DNA of 64,000 bases from Pedobacter sandarakinus. Its GTDB lineage: Bacteria > Bacteroidota > Bacteroidia > Sphingobacteriales > Sphingobacteriaceae. Both the position numbers and the translations under genes were made by a program. The notes under the pieces are model-generated. The model did no database searches, had not been told where the DNA came from, and saw nothing but the letters and a program-made list of their open reading frames with translations. Location: assembly GCF_026240095.1 (NCBI RefSeq), contig NZ_JAPIVG010000003.1, positions 434,001-498,000 on the forward strand. Direction: 5' to 3'. Position 1 is the first letter of the stretch, and every line of letters begins with the position of its first letter. Shown here piece after piece: positions 24,775 to 34,338 of the stretch.

Positions 24775-27700
24775 ATGATCCAAAGATTTACGCTTCTGGT
24801 ATTCTTGATATTGATAAAAGTTGCTGCCTTTGGGCAGGATGATGTTAAGTATCGTGTAATTCTCTTTGGCGATGCTGGAGAAATGAATCCGGCACAGATG
24901 CAGGATCTAAAAAATGCCGCTAAACAGGTAATTCCGAAAAAGACTACGGTTATTTATTTGGGAGATAACATTTATCCTACCGGGATGGGATTACCCGGAA
25001 GTTTAGAGGAAGAGGATACCCGTAAGATTCTGAAATCGCAGTTCGAACCGATGAGACAAATGGGGGCTGCAGTTTATTTCATCCCGGGTAACCACGACTG
25101 GGATAAATCTGGTCCTAACGGCTTGGCGAAAATTAAAGCACAAGACGATTATTTAAAAGCGCAAGGCGATCCACTTCTTAAATTAATCCCTGATAACGGC
25201 TGCCCAGATCCAGTCGCGATTAAATTAACCGATAAGTTAACAATCATTGCTTATGATAGCGAATGGTGGTTGTTTCCGTATAATAAAAGTAACCCGGCAG
25301 GTGAGTGTGAGTGCAGAACCAAAGATGAGGTACTGGTACGAATGGAACAACTTCTGGAACAAAATAAAGACAAGGTAATTCTTTTGGCTTCGCATCACCC
25401 ATTCCAAAGTTATGGGCCCCACGGTGGATATTTTAATTTGCGAAACCACCTGTTCCCACTTACTTCACTCAATAAAAATCTTTTTATTCCACTCCCAGTT
25501 TTAGGCTCTATTTATCCCTTGTTAAGGTCAACTTTACTAAGCCCTGAAGATATTAACCATCCTGCTTATAAAGATTTAATCAGATCGGTAAATGGTGTAT
25601 TCGGAGATTATCCGAATGTAACTTATGTGGCGGGGCACGAGCATGGATTGCAACTTATTAAGAGTAAGCAACTCCAGATTGTGAGCGGTTCTGGGTCGAA
25701 GGTATCGCCAAATAAAGAAGGTAGAAATTCACTTTTCCACGAAATGCAACAGGGTTATGTAGTAGCAGACCAGTTGAAAAATAATGATATGCGCTACGAG
25801 TTTTACATCTATTCTGATACCTCTGTGAAACGCGTTTATAGCTATACCAAGAAATTTGAAGTATTGCCTGCCAAGATTAGGAACCGCGATAAGCCAATTG
25901 CTGCTGACAGTATCTATGTACAAGTAAAACCAGAATACGATAGCGTTGGACGGTTCCATCGGTTTGTATTTGGCGAAAATTACCGGAAAGAATATGCAGC
26001 GAAAACCAAAGTTCCTGTACTCAGAATTTCTCAGATGATGGGCGGCTTAAAAGCTACTCAACGCGGTGGCGGCAATCAATCACGTTCGTTAAGGCTCGAA
26101 GACAAAGACGGGAAAGAATATGTTTTGCGTAGCGTGGAGAAATTTCCAGAGGTTTTGCTGCCCGAAGGTTTGCGCAATACCTTTGCTAAAGATATCATCA
26201 AAGATAACATGTCGGCCCAACATCCTTTTTCGGCTTTGGTTGTACCCGAACTGGCAAAGGCTGCCAAAATTCCACATACCAATCCCATCATTGGCTGGGT
26301 ATCTCCAGATGATGGATTAGGAGAGTATGAATCTGCATTTGCAAATACCTTGTGTTTGTTTGAAGAACGAGAGCCTGTCGGCGAATCGGACAGTTCGCCG
26401 AAAATGGATAAGAAATTAACAGATGATAACGACAATAAGTTGGATGGCCCGGCTTGGGTACGAGCACGGGCTTTAGACGTGTTGCTGGGCGATTGGGATA
26501 GGCATGAAGACCAGTGGCGTTGGAAAGAAACCAAAACTAAAGATGGTTCTAATTATGCGCCAGTTCCACGAGACCGGGATCAGGTATTTTTCAGATCCGA
26601 TGGTTATTTACAGCGCTTTTCACAATCCTCAAGTTTATTGCCTATGATGCAGGGGTACGAAAGACCCATTCAAAACATCAATTGGTTCTTATGGGAGGGA
26701 AGGGAGATCAGTAGCCGCTGGACAGCCAATATCACCGAGGAAGAGTTTGATAAAATTGTTAAAGATTTTTGCGCCAACTATAACGAAATGGTTTTTGAGA
26801 AAGCTTTAAGAAAGCTGCCAGAACCTAGCTATTCATTGCATCACGATGCATTTATGGCAACACTTAAAGAGCGTATCGCCAGTTTACCAAAAATGATGAA
26901 CGATTACTACCACTTCTTTAACCGGATTGTAGATATCGAACTCACCAACAAAAATGAGCTTATAAAGATATCAGACAGCGAAAATGATGGCTTGCGGGTT
27001 AAAATTAATAAAATATCGAAGGAAGGAAACATCAAACAGGAGTTGTTCGACCGCAAATTCGACCCAAATACTACGAAAGAACTTCGCGTTTACATGCATA
27101 ATGGCGATGATAGTTTGATGCTCGATAATAAAAACTCGAAAATAAAAATCCGCATTATTGGTGGCAAAGGCGATAAAGTCTACGATTTTGCAAATAGTAA
27201 TGGTTGGGTAAAACTGTATGGCAGAACCAATAAAGCTACTTACGAGGGTGAAGATCAGTCGAAAATTAATAAGGTAATCTCTAACGATACTGCAAATTTT
27301 AGCTACATCCCTAAAGATATGTATGTTAGGCGTTCGTATAATCTAAATGCGGGGTATAACCGAGATGATGGGATTTTATTGGGCTTGGTTTATAAGCAGA
27401 CCAATCCTGGTTTTCGGAAGCAGCCATGGGGCAATTCGCAAACGGTTTCTTTTCTACACTCATTTTCTACAAGCGCATTTAGGTTTGCCTACAGGGGCGA
27501 GTGGTTAAAAGCGTTGGGTAAAGGAGACATTTTGGTAAAGGCCGATGCCTATGCACCCAACAATACCCAAAATTTCTTCGGTTTAGGAAACGATACCCGT
27601 TTTAGTGAACGTGGTGATGAAATTCGCTATTACAGAACCCGCTTTAACATTTACCAGGTAGATGCTGCCATCAGGTGGCGTAAACCAAAATCGACTTTCT

Positions 27701-28380
27701 CATTTGGTCCGTCTTTTCAATACTATAAGTTAGATGCCGATGATAATGATGGAAGATTTATTAGAAGAACAGACCTGTTGCATTCATCTGATAGTTTGAC
27801 AATAGATAACGAAAAGATGTTTGCCGGTGGAATTATCAATTTTACCAACAATACACGTGATAATGATTTATTACCAACGTTAGGTAGCTACGTCGATTTT
27901 AAAGTGCTTGCATACAAAGGTTTAAATAAATATGCTAATGATATTGCCCAGTTTACCGGAAGCGTATCGCTTTATAAAAATTTAGATGGACGCAAAAACT
28001 TTGTCCTTGCCGATCGTTTTGGAGGTGGTGTAACCATTGGTAAACCGGCATTTTACCAGGCGTTATACCTTGGCGGACAAGGGAATTTGCAGGGCTATCG
28101 CCAGTTTAGATTTGCAGGCGAGCATATGTTTTACAATAACCTAGAACTTAGGGCAAGGCTTGGCGACCTGGTAAGCTATGTACTGCCGGGGCAAGTGGGT
28201 TTACTTGGATTTTACGATGTTGGGCGGGTTTGGAAAAGAGACGAAGCTTCACAAACCTGGCACCATGGCGTTGGTGGAGGTGTGTATTTTGCGCCGGCAT
28301 CACTTACAGTTGTTCGATTTGTAATGGGACATTCATCAGATGGCTGGTATCCGTACCTCTCACTAAATTTTAGGTACTAA
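24775..28380 (+). CDS. Fusion: calcineurin-like phosphoesterase, kinase-like middle domain, outer-membrane barrel
   Basis: 1201 aa. Signal peptide 1-20. Residues about 26-300 are a metallophosphoesterase with all metal motifs: D33 in FGDAGE, D64-N65 in LGDNIY, N107-H108-D109 in GNHDWD, SHHPF near 207 and GHEHG near 288. Residues about 430-680 contain LLGDWDRHEDQW (D573, D575, H577) followed by PRDRDQ (D600, D602), the layout of catalytic and metal-binding loops in Fam20C/HipA-like atypical kinases. Residues about 800-1201 look like a BamA/TamA-type surface-antigen barrel ending in an aromatic residue before the stop. It would sit in the outer membrane with catalytic domains in the periplasm or outside. 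It is last in the ppk1 operon. The kinase assignment is by motif only. Confidence 0.78.
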   Translation: MIQRFTLLVFLILIKVAAFGQDDVKYRVILFGDAGEMNPAQMQDLKNAAKQVIPKKTTVIYLGDNIYPTGMGLPGSLEEEDTRKILKSQFEPMRQMGAAVYFIPGNHDWDKSGPNGLAKIKAQDDYLKAQGDPLLKLIPDNGCPDPVAIKLTDKLTIIAYDSEWWLFPYNKSNPAGECECRTKDEVLVRMEQLLEQNKDKVILLASHHPFQSYGPHGGYFNLRNHLFPLTSLNKNLFIPLPVLGSIYPLLRSTLLSPEDINHPAYKDLIRSVNGVFGDYPNVTYVAGHEHGLQLIKSKQLQIVSGSGSKVSPNKEGRNSLFHEMQQGYVVADQLKNNDMRYEFYIYSDTSVKRVYSYTKKFEVLPAKIRNRDKPIAADSIYVQVKPEYDSVGRFHRFVFGENYRKEYAAKTKVPVLRISQMMGGLKATQRGGGNQSRSLRLEDKDGKEYVLRSVEKFPEVLLPEGLRNTFAKDIIKDNMSAQHPFSALVVPELAKAAKIPHTNPIIGWVSPDDGLGEYESAFANTLCLFEEREPVGESDSSPKMDKKLTDDNDNKLDGPAWVRARALDVLLGDWDRHEDQWRWKETKTKDGSNYAPVPRDRDQVFFRSDGYLQRFSQSSSLLPMMQGYERPIQNINWFLWEGREISSRWTANITEEEFDKIVKDFCANYNEMVFEKALRKLPEPSYSLHHDAFMATLKERIASLPKMMNDYYHFFNRIVDIELTNKNELIKISDSENDGLRVKINKISKEGNIKQELFDRKFDPNTTKELRVYMHNGDDSLMLDNKNSKIKIRIIGGKGDKVYDFANSNGWVKLYGRTNKATYEGEDQSKINKVISNDTANFSYIPKDMYVRRSYNLNAGYNRDDGILLGLVYKQTNPGFRKQPWGNSQTVSFLHSFSTSAFRFAYRGEWLKALGKGDILVKADAYAPNNTQNFFGLGNDTRFSERGDEIRYYRTRFNIYQVDAAIRWRKPKSTFSFGPSFQYYKLDADDNDGRFIRRTDLLHSSDSLTIDNEKMFAGGIINFTNNTRDNDLLPTLGSYVDFKVLAYKGLNKYANDIAQFTGSVSLYKNLDGRKNFVLADRFGGGVTIGKPAFYQALYLGGQGNLQGYRQFRFAGEHMFYNNLELRARLGDLVSYVLPGQVGLLGFYDVGRVWKRDEASQTWHHGVGGGVYFAPASLTVVRFVMGHSSDGWYPYLSLNFRY

Positions 28381-28402
28381 ATTTGTACAGTATATAAGAT
28401 GG

Positions 28403-28426
28403 CTGCTTAAGATTTACCTTAAGCAG
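28403..28426 (+). terminator. Hairpin after the phosphoesterase-barrel gene
   Basis: CTGCTTAAG / CTTAAGCAG is a perfect 9-bp stem with a six-base loop, 22 bases after the stop. No U-run follows, so termination strength is uncertain. Confidence 0.55.
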
Positions 28427-28430
28427 ACCA

Positions 28431-28458
28431 TTGTTGGTTTAATGAGTTAGTATCTTTG
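28431..28458 (+). promoter_or_regulatory. Promoter of the 804-aa GAF-type gene
   Basis: TTG (28431-28433), 17 bases, then TATCTTTG (28451-28458), a full TAnnTTTG match, about 60 bases before the ATG. Confidence 0.6.
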
Positions 28459-28519
28459 CCTGATCATTAAGTGTTAAAATATTAACCATTAAATTTTATC
28501 CTATAGAAAACGTATACAA

Positions 28520-30934
28520 ATGAATACCAACGTAATACAAATACATAAAAACGAATGTATAGGTTGCCAGGTAGAATCTTTCTTATCTTTTAGTCCACTT
28601 GTTGCCTATTTAAAAGATAGGTTAAAAACCGAAAAATCTGTCAAGTCTGAATTTTACAGGTTTTTATTGCAGAAAATCGAAAAAGACGATGCTCTTTTGA
28701 ATAGCATCAGTGCTGAAGAGCTATCGAAGTATAAAGATACATTAGAGCTTATTTTTACCATCTTAACGCCTTTAATGGGTGATGAGGATGATCTTTATTG
28801 GGCTTTAAGTACGCCTATCCCAGATCAGATCTTTTTTAGTACCAATGCCTTCTATAAATTTTTTAAAGATCACGATCCTAAAAATAAAGTAACGAAAGAT
28901 GCAGAGCCTGTAGAGAAAAAACAGCTTAAATTTATTTATAACATCATTCTCGATCGGTTTTATAATTTTAAGTCTGTTTTAAGAAATGAAATTATATATG
29001 GACATGTTGATGAGCAAACTAAACTCATTCAATATTACAACATCCAAACCGATACTAAATTTGTCGAGATTAAGCATAAGGGAGATTTGCCTGAACTTAA
29101 TTTTGAAGAGCTTGGTCAGTACTTTCAGGACGATAATGAACTGGAATACCTCATTGAAAATTTGCCTTTAAACAATTTCCAGTTCGAAGGTTTCAGCATC
29201 ATCTCCATTACTGATGTAACTTTACACCATGCTATTGATGGTATAAGGGATGCACTCGTTAACCATAATTACCAAACAGAGGCTTATGCCCACGTCATTC
29301 AGGCACTAAAAAGCTTAAGTGGAAATGGAAACTTAGAATTTGGTTTAATGCCTTTTCTTACCGTTAATAACAAGTTGGTTTTCGATAATAAGGAGTTTTC
29401 ACAGAGCATGCTCATCAACTCGGCAAAGGAATCTAACCTCGAAGAAGAGGTCTTTTATTCTTTGGTCGATAAGTATAAAGAGAATCCCAGGGCAATTTTT
29501 GTGAGTTCGATCAATGATGATCAAATAAGTAAAGATCCCTTTTTGCGGGTTTTGAAAGCCGCAGGCGTTTGTTCTTATTCGGTTTTGCCTATTTACTACA
29601 ACATGCAATTGGCTGGTGTTTTAGAGGTTTATTCCAGCAAGGAAGTAGTTGTTGATGATAAGGTATTATCGAGGTTGCGCCCCGCAATGCCTTTAATAGG
29701 ACAGCTTTTCCAATACAGCATAGAAGAATTTGATGCGAAAATGGATGAAGTGCTGATGGACAAATTTACAGCGCTGCAGCCATCGGTTCAATGGAAATTT
29801 AATGAAGCTGTTTGGCGTTTTCTGCAAAAAAGCACCAGCAAAAATAAGCTCAAAGACATTGAAACAGTCACCTTCAAACACATGTACCCGTTGTTCGGGG
29901 CCATTGATATTCGTAATTCTACAACAGAACGGAATAGGGCTCTTAAAGACGATTTGAATGTGATGTTGAAAAGTCTGATTGATGCTTTGAAAGCAATTCG
30001 AAAATCGGTTAATTTAGAATTGACAAGTAAATTATTGTTCAATTGCAAAGATTGGATTAAGAGAATTGGCAGCTTTGCTTCATCAAACGAAGAAAACCAG
30101 TTAAAAGAATTTTTAGAGGTCGAGGTATACCCATTTTTATCGATTATTAAAGGTAACTATCCAGAAACTGCACCTATTGTAGATCAGTATTTCGAGGTAG
30201 TTGTTCCAGAAACGGGTGCGGCTTATGCCAATCGTCGCCAGCTGGAAGTGTCCATGCAGTTAATTAACACAGAAGTGAGCCAGTATTTGGAAAAAGCACA
30301 GCTTAACTTACAGGCTTCGTATCCATGCTATTTTGCGAAATTTAGAACAGATGGAGTAGAGTATGATATCTACATCGGACAAGAGATAGCACCAGACAAG
30401 CCATTTGATTTGCTGTACCTCAAGAACATCAGGTTATGGCAGCTTACATCAATGGTCGAAATTGCCCGCTTATCGCAAAGTTTAATTGGCGAGATGCCAA
30501 GGCCACTGGAAACCACACAGCTAATATTTATCCATTCTAATGCCATAGACATTAGTTTTAGAAATGATGAACGCCGTTTCGACGTAGAAGGTGCCTATAA
30601 CATCCGCTATGAAGTTGTTAAGAAACGTATAGATAAGGTTTTAATTAAAGGAACTGAGGAGCGTTTGACGCAGCCAAATAAAATTTCGATGGTGTACTTC
30701 AATCCCGAAGAGGCGAAAGAGTACATGGAGTACATCAAATACTTGCAAGTACAAGGCTTGTTGAATGATGACCTGGAGCAACTTGAACTGGATGAATTGC
30801 AAGGTGTTTCAGGATTGAAAGCGCTTCGAGTAGGCGTTCGTTATCTCGAAAATAAAATTGATGCTGATAAAAAACTAAAACCTGGTGAACTGCAGTCAAT
30901 CGAGAAAGAAATTGCTAAAATGCTACAAAATTAA
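28520..30934 (+). CDS. Large cytoplasmic protein with a GAF-like segment, function unknown
   Basis: 804 aa, no signal peptide or membrane helices, largely alpha-helical and charged. The stretch about residues 320-395 (DPFLRVLKAAGVCSYSVLPIYYNMQLAGVLEVYSSKEVVVDD) reads like the core strands of a GAF domain, which would bind a small molecule. A Cys pair (CIGC) occurs near residue 13. No kinase, cyclase or DNA-binding module is visible at either end. It is a monocistronic gene with its own promoter and terminator. Proteins of this type are common in Bacteroidota, but I know no assigned role. Confidence 0.7.
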   Translation: MNTNVIQIHKNECIGCQVESFLSFSPLVAYLKDRLKTEKSVKSEFYRFLLQKIEKDDALLNSISAEELSKYKDTLELIFTILTPLMGDEDDLYWALSTPIPDQIFFSTNAFYKFFKDHDPKNKVTKDAEPVEKKQLKFIYNIILDRFYNFKSVLRNEIIYGHVDEQTKLIQYYNIQTDTKFVEIKHKGDLPELNFEELGQYFQDDNELEYLIENLPLNNFQFEGFSIISITDVTLHHAIDGIRDALVNHNYQTEAYAHVIQALKSLSGNGNLEFGLMPFLTVNNKLVFDNKEFSQSMLINSAKESNLEEEVFYSLVDKYKENPRAIFVSSINDDQISKDPFLRVLKAAGVCSYSVLPIYYNMQLAGVLEVYSSKEVVVDDKVLSRLRPAMPLIGQLFQYSIEEFDAKMDEVLMDKFTALQPSVQWKFNEAVWRFLQKSTSKNKLKDIETVTFKHMYPLFGAIDIRNSTTERNRALKDDLNVMLKSLIDALKAIRKSVNLELTSKLLFNCKDWIKRIGSFASSNEENQLKEFLEVEVYPFLSIIKGNYPETAPIVDQYFEVVVPETGAAYANRRQLEVSMQLINTEVSQYLEKAQLNLQASYPCYFAKFRTDGVEYDIYIGQEIAPDKPFDLLYLKNIRLWQLTSMVEIARLSQSLIGEMPRPLETTQLIFIHSNAIDISFRNDERRFDVEGAYNIRYEVVKKRIDKVLIKGTEERLTQPNKISMVYFNPEEAKEYMEYIKYLQVQGLLNDDLEQLELDELQGVSGLKALRVGVRYLENKIDADKKLKPGELQSIEKEIAKMLQN

Positions 30935-30937
30935 CTA

Positions 30938-30971
30938 AGGCGATGGGGTATAGGCTCCATCGCTTTTTTTT
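30938..30971 (+). terminator. Terminator of the GAF-type gene
   Basis: GCGATGG (30940-30946) pairs with CCATCGC (30957-30963), extended by two outer pairs, then a run of T. Confidence 0.9.
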
Positions 30972-31035
30972 CTTCCATTAAAAAGATTTTCCTATTCCAT
31001 ATCGGCGCACAAATAGCTTGATTCAGCGAAAACAC

Positions 31036-32982
31036 CTATTTTATTTTCAACTTACCATCCTTAAACAAATCAAATGCAGTTTGATAGTTTGCGATTGCCT
31101 CATCTGTAGTAGATTTTGGGAATTTTGCAGGCTTCTGCTCATTTTTGGCCTTATTGTATAGGTAAGTTTCTACTTTCCGCTGCGGACTAAGCATTACCAA
31201 ACTATCACCTTTCAAATAGCCTAACTTCTGATACGTTCCTAAGAATACACGAGGTTGATAGCTATTATCTAAAACATTTTTACCGTAGAATTCACTTTCG
31301 TAATTCCATCCCAATAGGTGCCAGAGCGTTGGAAACAAATCTACCTGCGATGTCATCTTCGAAATTTCCATTACAGGCTTATCTCTCAAATTCAAAATCA
31401 TGCATGGAATTTGGTATTTCGCTATGTCGATTTCATTTTTGCCCGCACTGCTGGCGCAATGATCTGCAACAATTATTACAACCGTGTTTTCAAACCAGGG
31501 CTTGTTTTTTATCTTCTCGATGAACTTACCAATGGCGTAGTCAGTATATTTTACAGCAGCTTCCCTAGACCCGGGTGGTAAATCTATTTTATTTCCAGGG
31601 AAAGTATAAGGCCTGTGATTTGAGGTAGTCATGATGAAATCGTTAAACAATTGCTTGTTTTTATACTTCTCATCGGCATCTTTGATAACTACGTTGAAAA
31701 TATCTTCATCGCAAATGCCCCAGGCGTTTTCGAAAGTCACATTTTGGTCGGCTATCAATGTTCTTGTGCCGGTATACGTTTCGTTTAACAGTTTCCTCCC
31801 TCGATCTACAATGTTATAGCTGTTGTTCCCGAAAAAATGATTCATGTTATCAAAATACCCATCCCCACCATAAAAAAAGGTATTGGTATATCCTTTGTCT
31901 AAGAATACATGGCCAACAGTAAATAGCCCTTCATTATCCATTCGGCGCACAATGCTGCTGCCTGGCGTAGGCGGAACGGCAAGTGTAAGTGCCTCCATGC
32001 CGCGTACGGTTCTCGTTCCCGTGGCATACATATTACTAAAAAAAATACCTTCCTCTGCAAGCGAATCTAATTGTGGGGTAATTTGTTGTTTGTTTCCATA
32101 GTGAGCTAAAAAGTCGGCACTTAAACTTTCTACCGTAACCATAATTACGTTGGGCTTGTAAGGGATTTCTGTACTTTTAATATCTCGCAAAATGGTAGAA
32201 CCAGTTTTAAACATTGTTCCAGGTTCATTTAGCTGTCTTTTTACAATTGTAAAGGCATCATCATTATCAATAAGTTTGTAAAACTCATGGTAATTAAGCT
32301 CATTATTTTTAAAAGCAGCAAAAAAGGAATAAATGCCAGCCTTGCCAAGCTCATTTGCATAACGGTTATTTCCTTGTTCTGCTAAATTATTTTTGATAAA
32401 TGCCACAAAACATAAAGCAATAACGACGATCGATAGTGAAGTTGTTAGCCGATTTTTAAAACTTGTATTAGCATGAAAACTGTTTCGAAAATATTGTAAT
32501 TTGATGAACACGAAACTAACGCCAAATGCAATTAATAGCATTACTGCAATTAAAATTGGCAGCGGATAAGATTCATTGATATTGTGGATTACCTCATAAG
32601 TATAGATTAAATAATCAACAGCGATAAAATTGAATCTACTCTCAAATTCCTGCCAAAATGTAATTTCAGCAAAAAATGAAAACAGGGTAATTAAAACGAA
32701 GAAAAAAAACAGTGCTTTGGTTATTCCGTTATTCCATTTACTTCGATTTGCTTTTGCAGGTAACAATAATAAATATACGGCATATATAGAAGTTAACAGC
32801 AAAGCTGTACCGAGATCAAACAAAAATCCAATGCCATAAAATCTGAAGATCTCTATCATGCTAAAACTGGCATGTTGCAATGACAAAGCAAAAAGTGCCG
32901 ACCTTACTAAAAAAGAAGCGATTAAGAAATAGACAATAAAGCTGAAAAGAATAGCATACCTGCTATAAAAAACATTGCGCAT
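31036..32982 (-). CDS. LTA synthase family sulfatase-fold membrane protein
   Basis: 648 aa from the chosen start (MRNVFYSRYAILFSFIVYFL); an upstream in-frame ATG adds 28 unlikely residues. Five N-terminal membrane helices (about 1-230) are followed by a periplasmic sulfatase/alkaline-phosphatase fold: NVIMVTVESLSADFLAHYG with the metal/nucleophile region, GTRTVRGMEAL with the nucleophile Thr, and TSNHRPY and IIVADHCAS supplying metal ligands. Gram-negative relatives transfer phosphoglycerol or phosphoethanolamine to envelope glycans or lipids; the exact substrate is not visible. The neighbouring GIN-domain gene upstream ends in its own terminator, so it is probably transcribed alone. Confidence 0.88.
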   Translation of the reverse strand: MRNVFYSRYAILFSFIVYFLIASFLVRSALFALSLQHASFSMIEIFRFYGIGFLFDLGTALLLTSIYAVYLLLLPAKANRSKWNNGITKALFFFFVLITLFSFFAEITFWQEFESRFNFIAVDYLIYTYEVIHNINESYPLPILIAVMLLIAFGVSFVFIKLQYFRNSFHANTSFKNRLTTSLSIVVIALCFVAFIKNNLAEQGNNRYANELGKAGIYSFFAAFKNNELNYHEFYKLIDNDDAFTIVKRQLNEPGTMFKTGSTILRDIKSTEIPYKPNVIMVTVESLSADFLAHYGNKQQITPQLDSLAEEGIFFSNMYATGTRTVRGMEALTLAVPPTPGSSIVRRMDNEGLFTVGHVFLDKGYTNTFFYGGDGYFDNMNHFFGNNSYNIVDRGRKLLNETYTGTRTLIADQNVTFENAWGICDEDIFNVVIKDADEKYKNKQLFNDFIMTTSNHRPYTFPGNKIDLPPGSREAAVKYTDYAIGKFIEKIKNKPWFENTVVIIVADHCASSAGKNEIDIAKYQIPCMILNLRDKPVMEISKMTSQVDLFPTLWHLLGWNYESEFYGKNVLDNSYQPRVFLGTYQKLGYLKGDSLVMLSPQRKVETYLYNKAKNEQKPAKFPKSTTDEAIANYQTAFDLFKDGKLKIK

Positions 32983-33063
32983 TTGATTAGATTTATTGTA
33001 GCAAATGTATGATTCAAATCTGAAGAAATGCTGAACTTGTGCGCTACCGCGTAAAAATAAAAC

Positions 33064-33098
33064 CAATAAAAAAAGCTCCTCATGAATTTGAGAAGCTT
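33064..33098 (-). terminator. Terminator of the GIN-domain gene
   Basis: On the minus strand AAGCTTCTCA pairs with TGAGGAGCTT (one G-U) around six bases, followed by seven U. Confidence 0.88.
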
Positions 33099-33125
33099 AG
33101 TTTCATTTGTATGCGCAAGCTTTTC

Positions 33126-33728
33126 CTATTTTCTGGCTGCGATTTCCTCCTCGAGCGCTAAAGTTTCTATGGAACTGATGTTAGTCTTTAACGCAGCAAA
33201 CCGCTCAATAGTTAACTTGGGTGTCGAGCTCATAATTAAGGTATGGCTATCTGTAGAACCGCTAAGTTTCAGATCGGCGTGATCTTTAATTACAGTATAC
33301 AGGCCTTCAGTACTGCAATTTATAGCAGCGTGTGCATTACCTTTTAAAAATAGCTGTAGGTATTTAGCGTTCAATCTTCCCGCTGTATTAACCACAGCAT
33401 TATCTGATGCTTCAATTCTGTAGATATCATTCACGTAAATCACAACCTTAGTTATTTCATTATCTAATGAGGTAATTTTGAGTAAATCGCCATCTTGCAT
33501 AATTCTCGCTGTTCCAAAATTGTCTTCCGCGTAGGTAACCCCCGGTGTCGATCGCTGAATCAGAGTTACTTCTATATTTCCTTTGATGGTGATTCTTCTA
33601 AAGTTGTTCACCGCAGATGTTTTAACCGGTTCAGGTTGCAGCGTAGAAGCAGAAGAACACAGCGATGAGGTGGCCAATACAATTGCAGTAAGAGATGTTG
33701 CGATTAGGGTTTTGATTGAGGTTTTCAT
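33126..33728 (-). CDS. Exported GIN-domain (DUF2807) protein
   Basis: 200 aa from MKTSIKTLIATSLTAIVLA, a Sec signal peptide cleaved near residue 28 (SSAS/TLQP). The mature part is the head GIN domain: FRRITIKGNIEVTLIQ, DGDLLKITS, VVIYVNDIYRIEASDNAVV, then short repeated beta strands (KYLQLFLKGNAHAAINC, DHADLKLSGSTD) fitting a right-handed beta-helix. Such proteins are abundant in Bacteroidota and of unknown function, often linked to envelope stress. The start 12 codons upstream would break the signal peptide, so 33728 is chosen. Confidence 0.85.
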   Translation of the reverse strand: MKTSIKTLIATSLTAIVLATSSLCSSASTLQPEPVKTSAVNNFRRITIKGNIEVTLIQRSTPGVTYAEDNFGTARIMQDGDLLKITSLDNEITKVVIYVNDIYRIEASDNAVVNTAGRLNAKYLQLFLKGNAHAAINCSTEGLYTVIKDHADLKLSGSTDSHTLIMSSTPKLTIERFAALKTNISSIETLALEEEIAARK

Positions 33729-33981
33729 AATGTTTTCGGTTTTAATTATCAAACTAATTGACAATCAGTTTAATTGATTTTGTTTTTTAAGTAAGACGAC
33801 GGCATGCAGAAAACGTTGCAGCGAGTTACCCGCTTTTATACCATCTTGATATCTTACTCGACAAACAGCGGAAAGACCAAGACAAACAGATGAAACTTTT
33901 TAAGCGTTGTGTAAAATAAATCAAGCTTAGATATTAAAATTGTTCTTTTTATTATATTTAAAACTTATTTCGAAATATTTT

Positions 33982-34338
33982 ATGAAGAAAAAGGTCGTAC
34001 TTGTTCAGGATAATAAGGATATCCTAGATATAATGGATCAAGTATTAGAGGATGAAGGATTTGACGTTACTGCGTCACTAACAACCGAGCCTATCGAAAA
34101 AATCGATGAAATTGATCCCGACGTAGTGATTGTTGATGATCACATTAAAGGATCGAAAAAGGGTTCTGAAGTTATAAAAGAATTAAAATCCGATCCGGAA
34201 ACTGAAGATGTTGCCGCGGTATTAACCTCTACATCTAATAAACTGCCAGAGCAGGCTAAAGATTGCAAAGCCGATGATTATATCGAAAAACCATTCGATA
34301 TCGACCACATGGTAGAGGTAGTTAAGAAGAATGCCTAA
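33982..34338 (+). CDS. Single-domain response regulator (CheY-like)
   Basis: 118 aa from MKKKVVLVQDN; the upstream ATG (33940) would add 14 unlikely residues. A receiver domain only: phosphorylated Asp in VVIVDDHIKG, switch Thr/Ser in VLTSTSN, and Lys in YIEKPFD. The acidic pocket reads QDN instead of the usual DDN, so one Mg-binding Asp is Gln. No output domain and no kinase are nearby. It could be a phosphorelay intermediate or an allosteric partner. The stop abuts the convergent AarF stop with no spacer. Confidence 0.88.
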   Translation: MKKKVVLVQDNKDILDIMDQVLEDEGFDVTASLTTEPIEKIDEIDPDVVIVDDHIKGSKKGSEVIKELKSDPETEDVAAVLTSTSNKLPEQAKDCKADDYIEKPFDIDHMVEVVKKNA

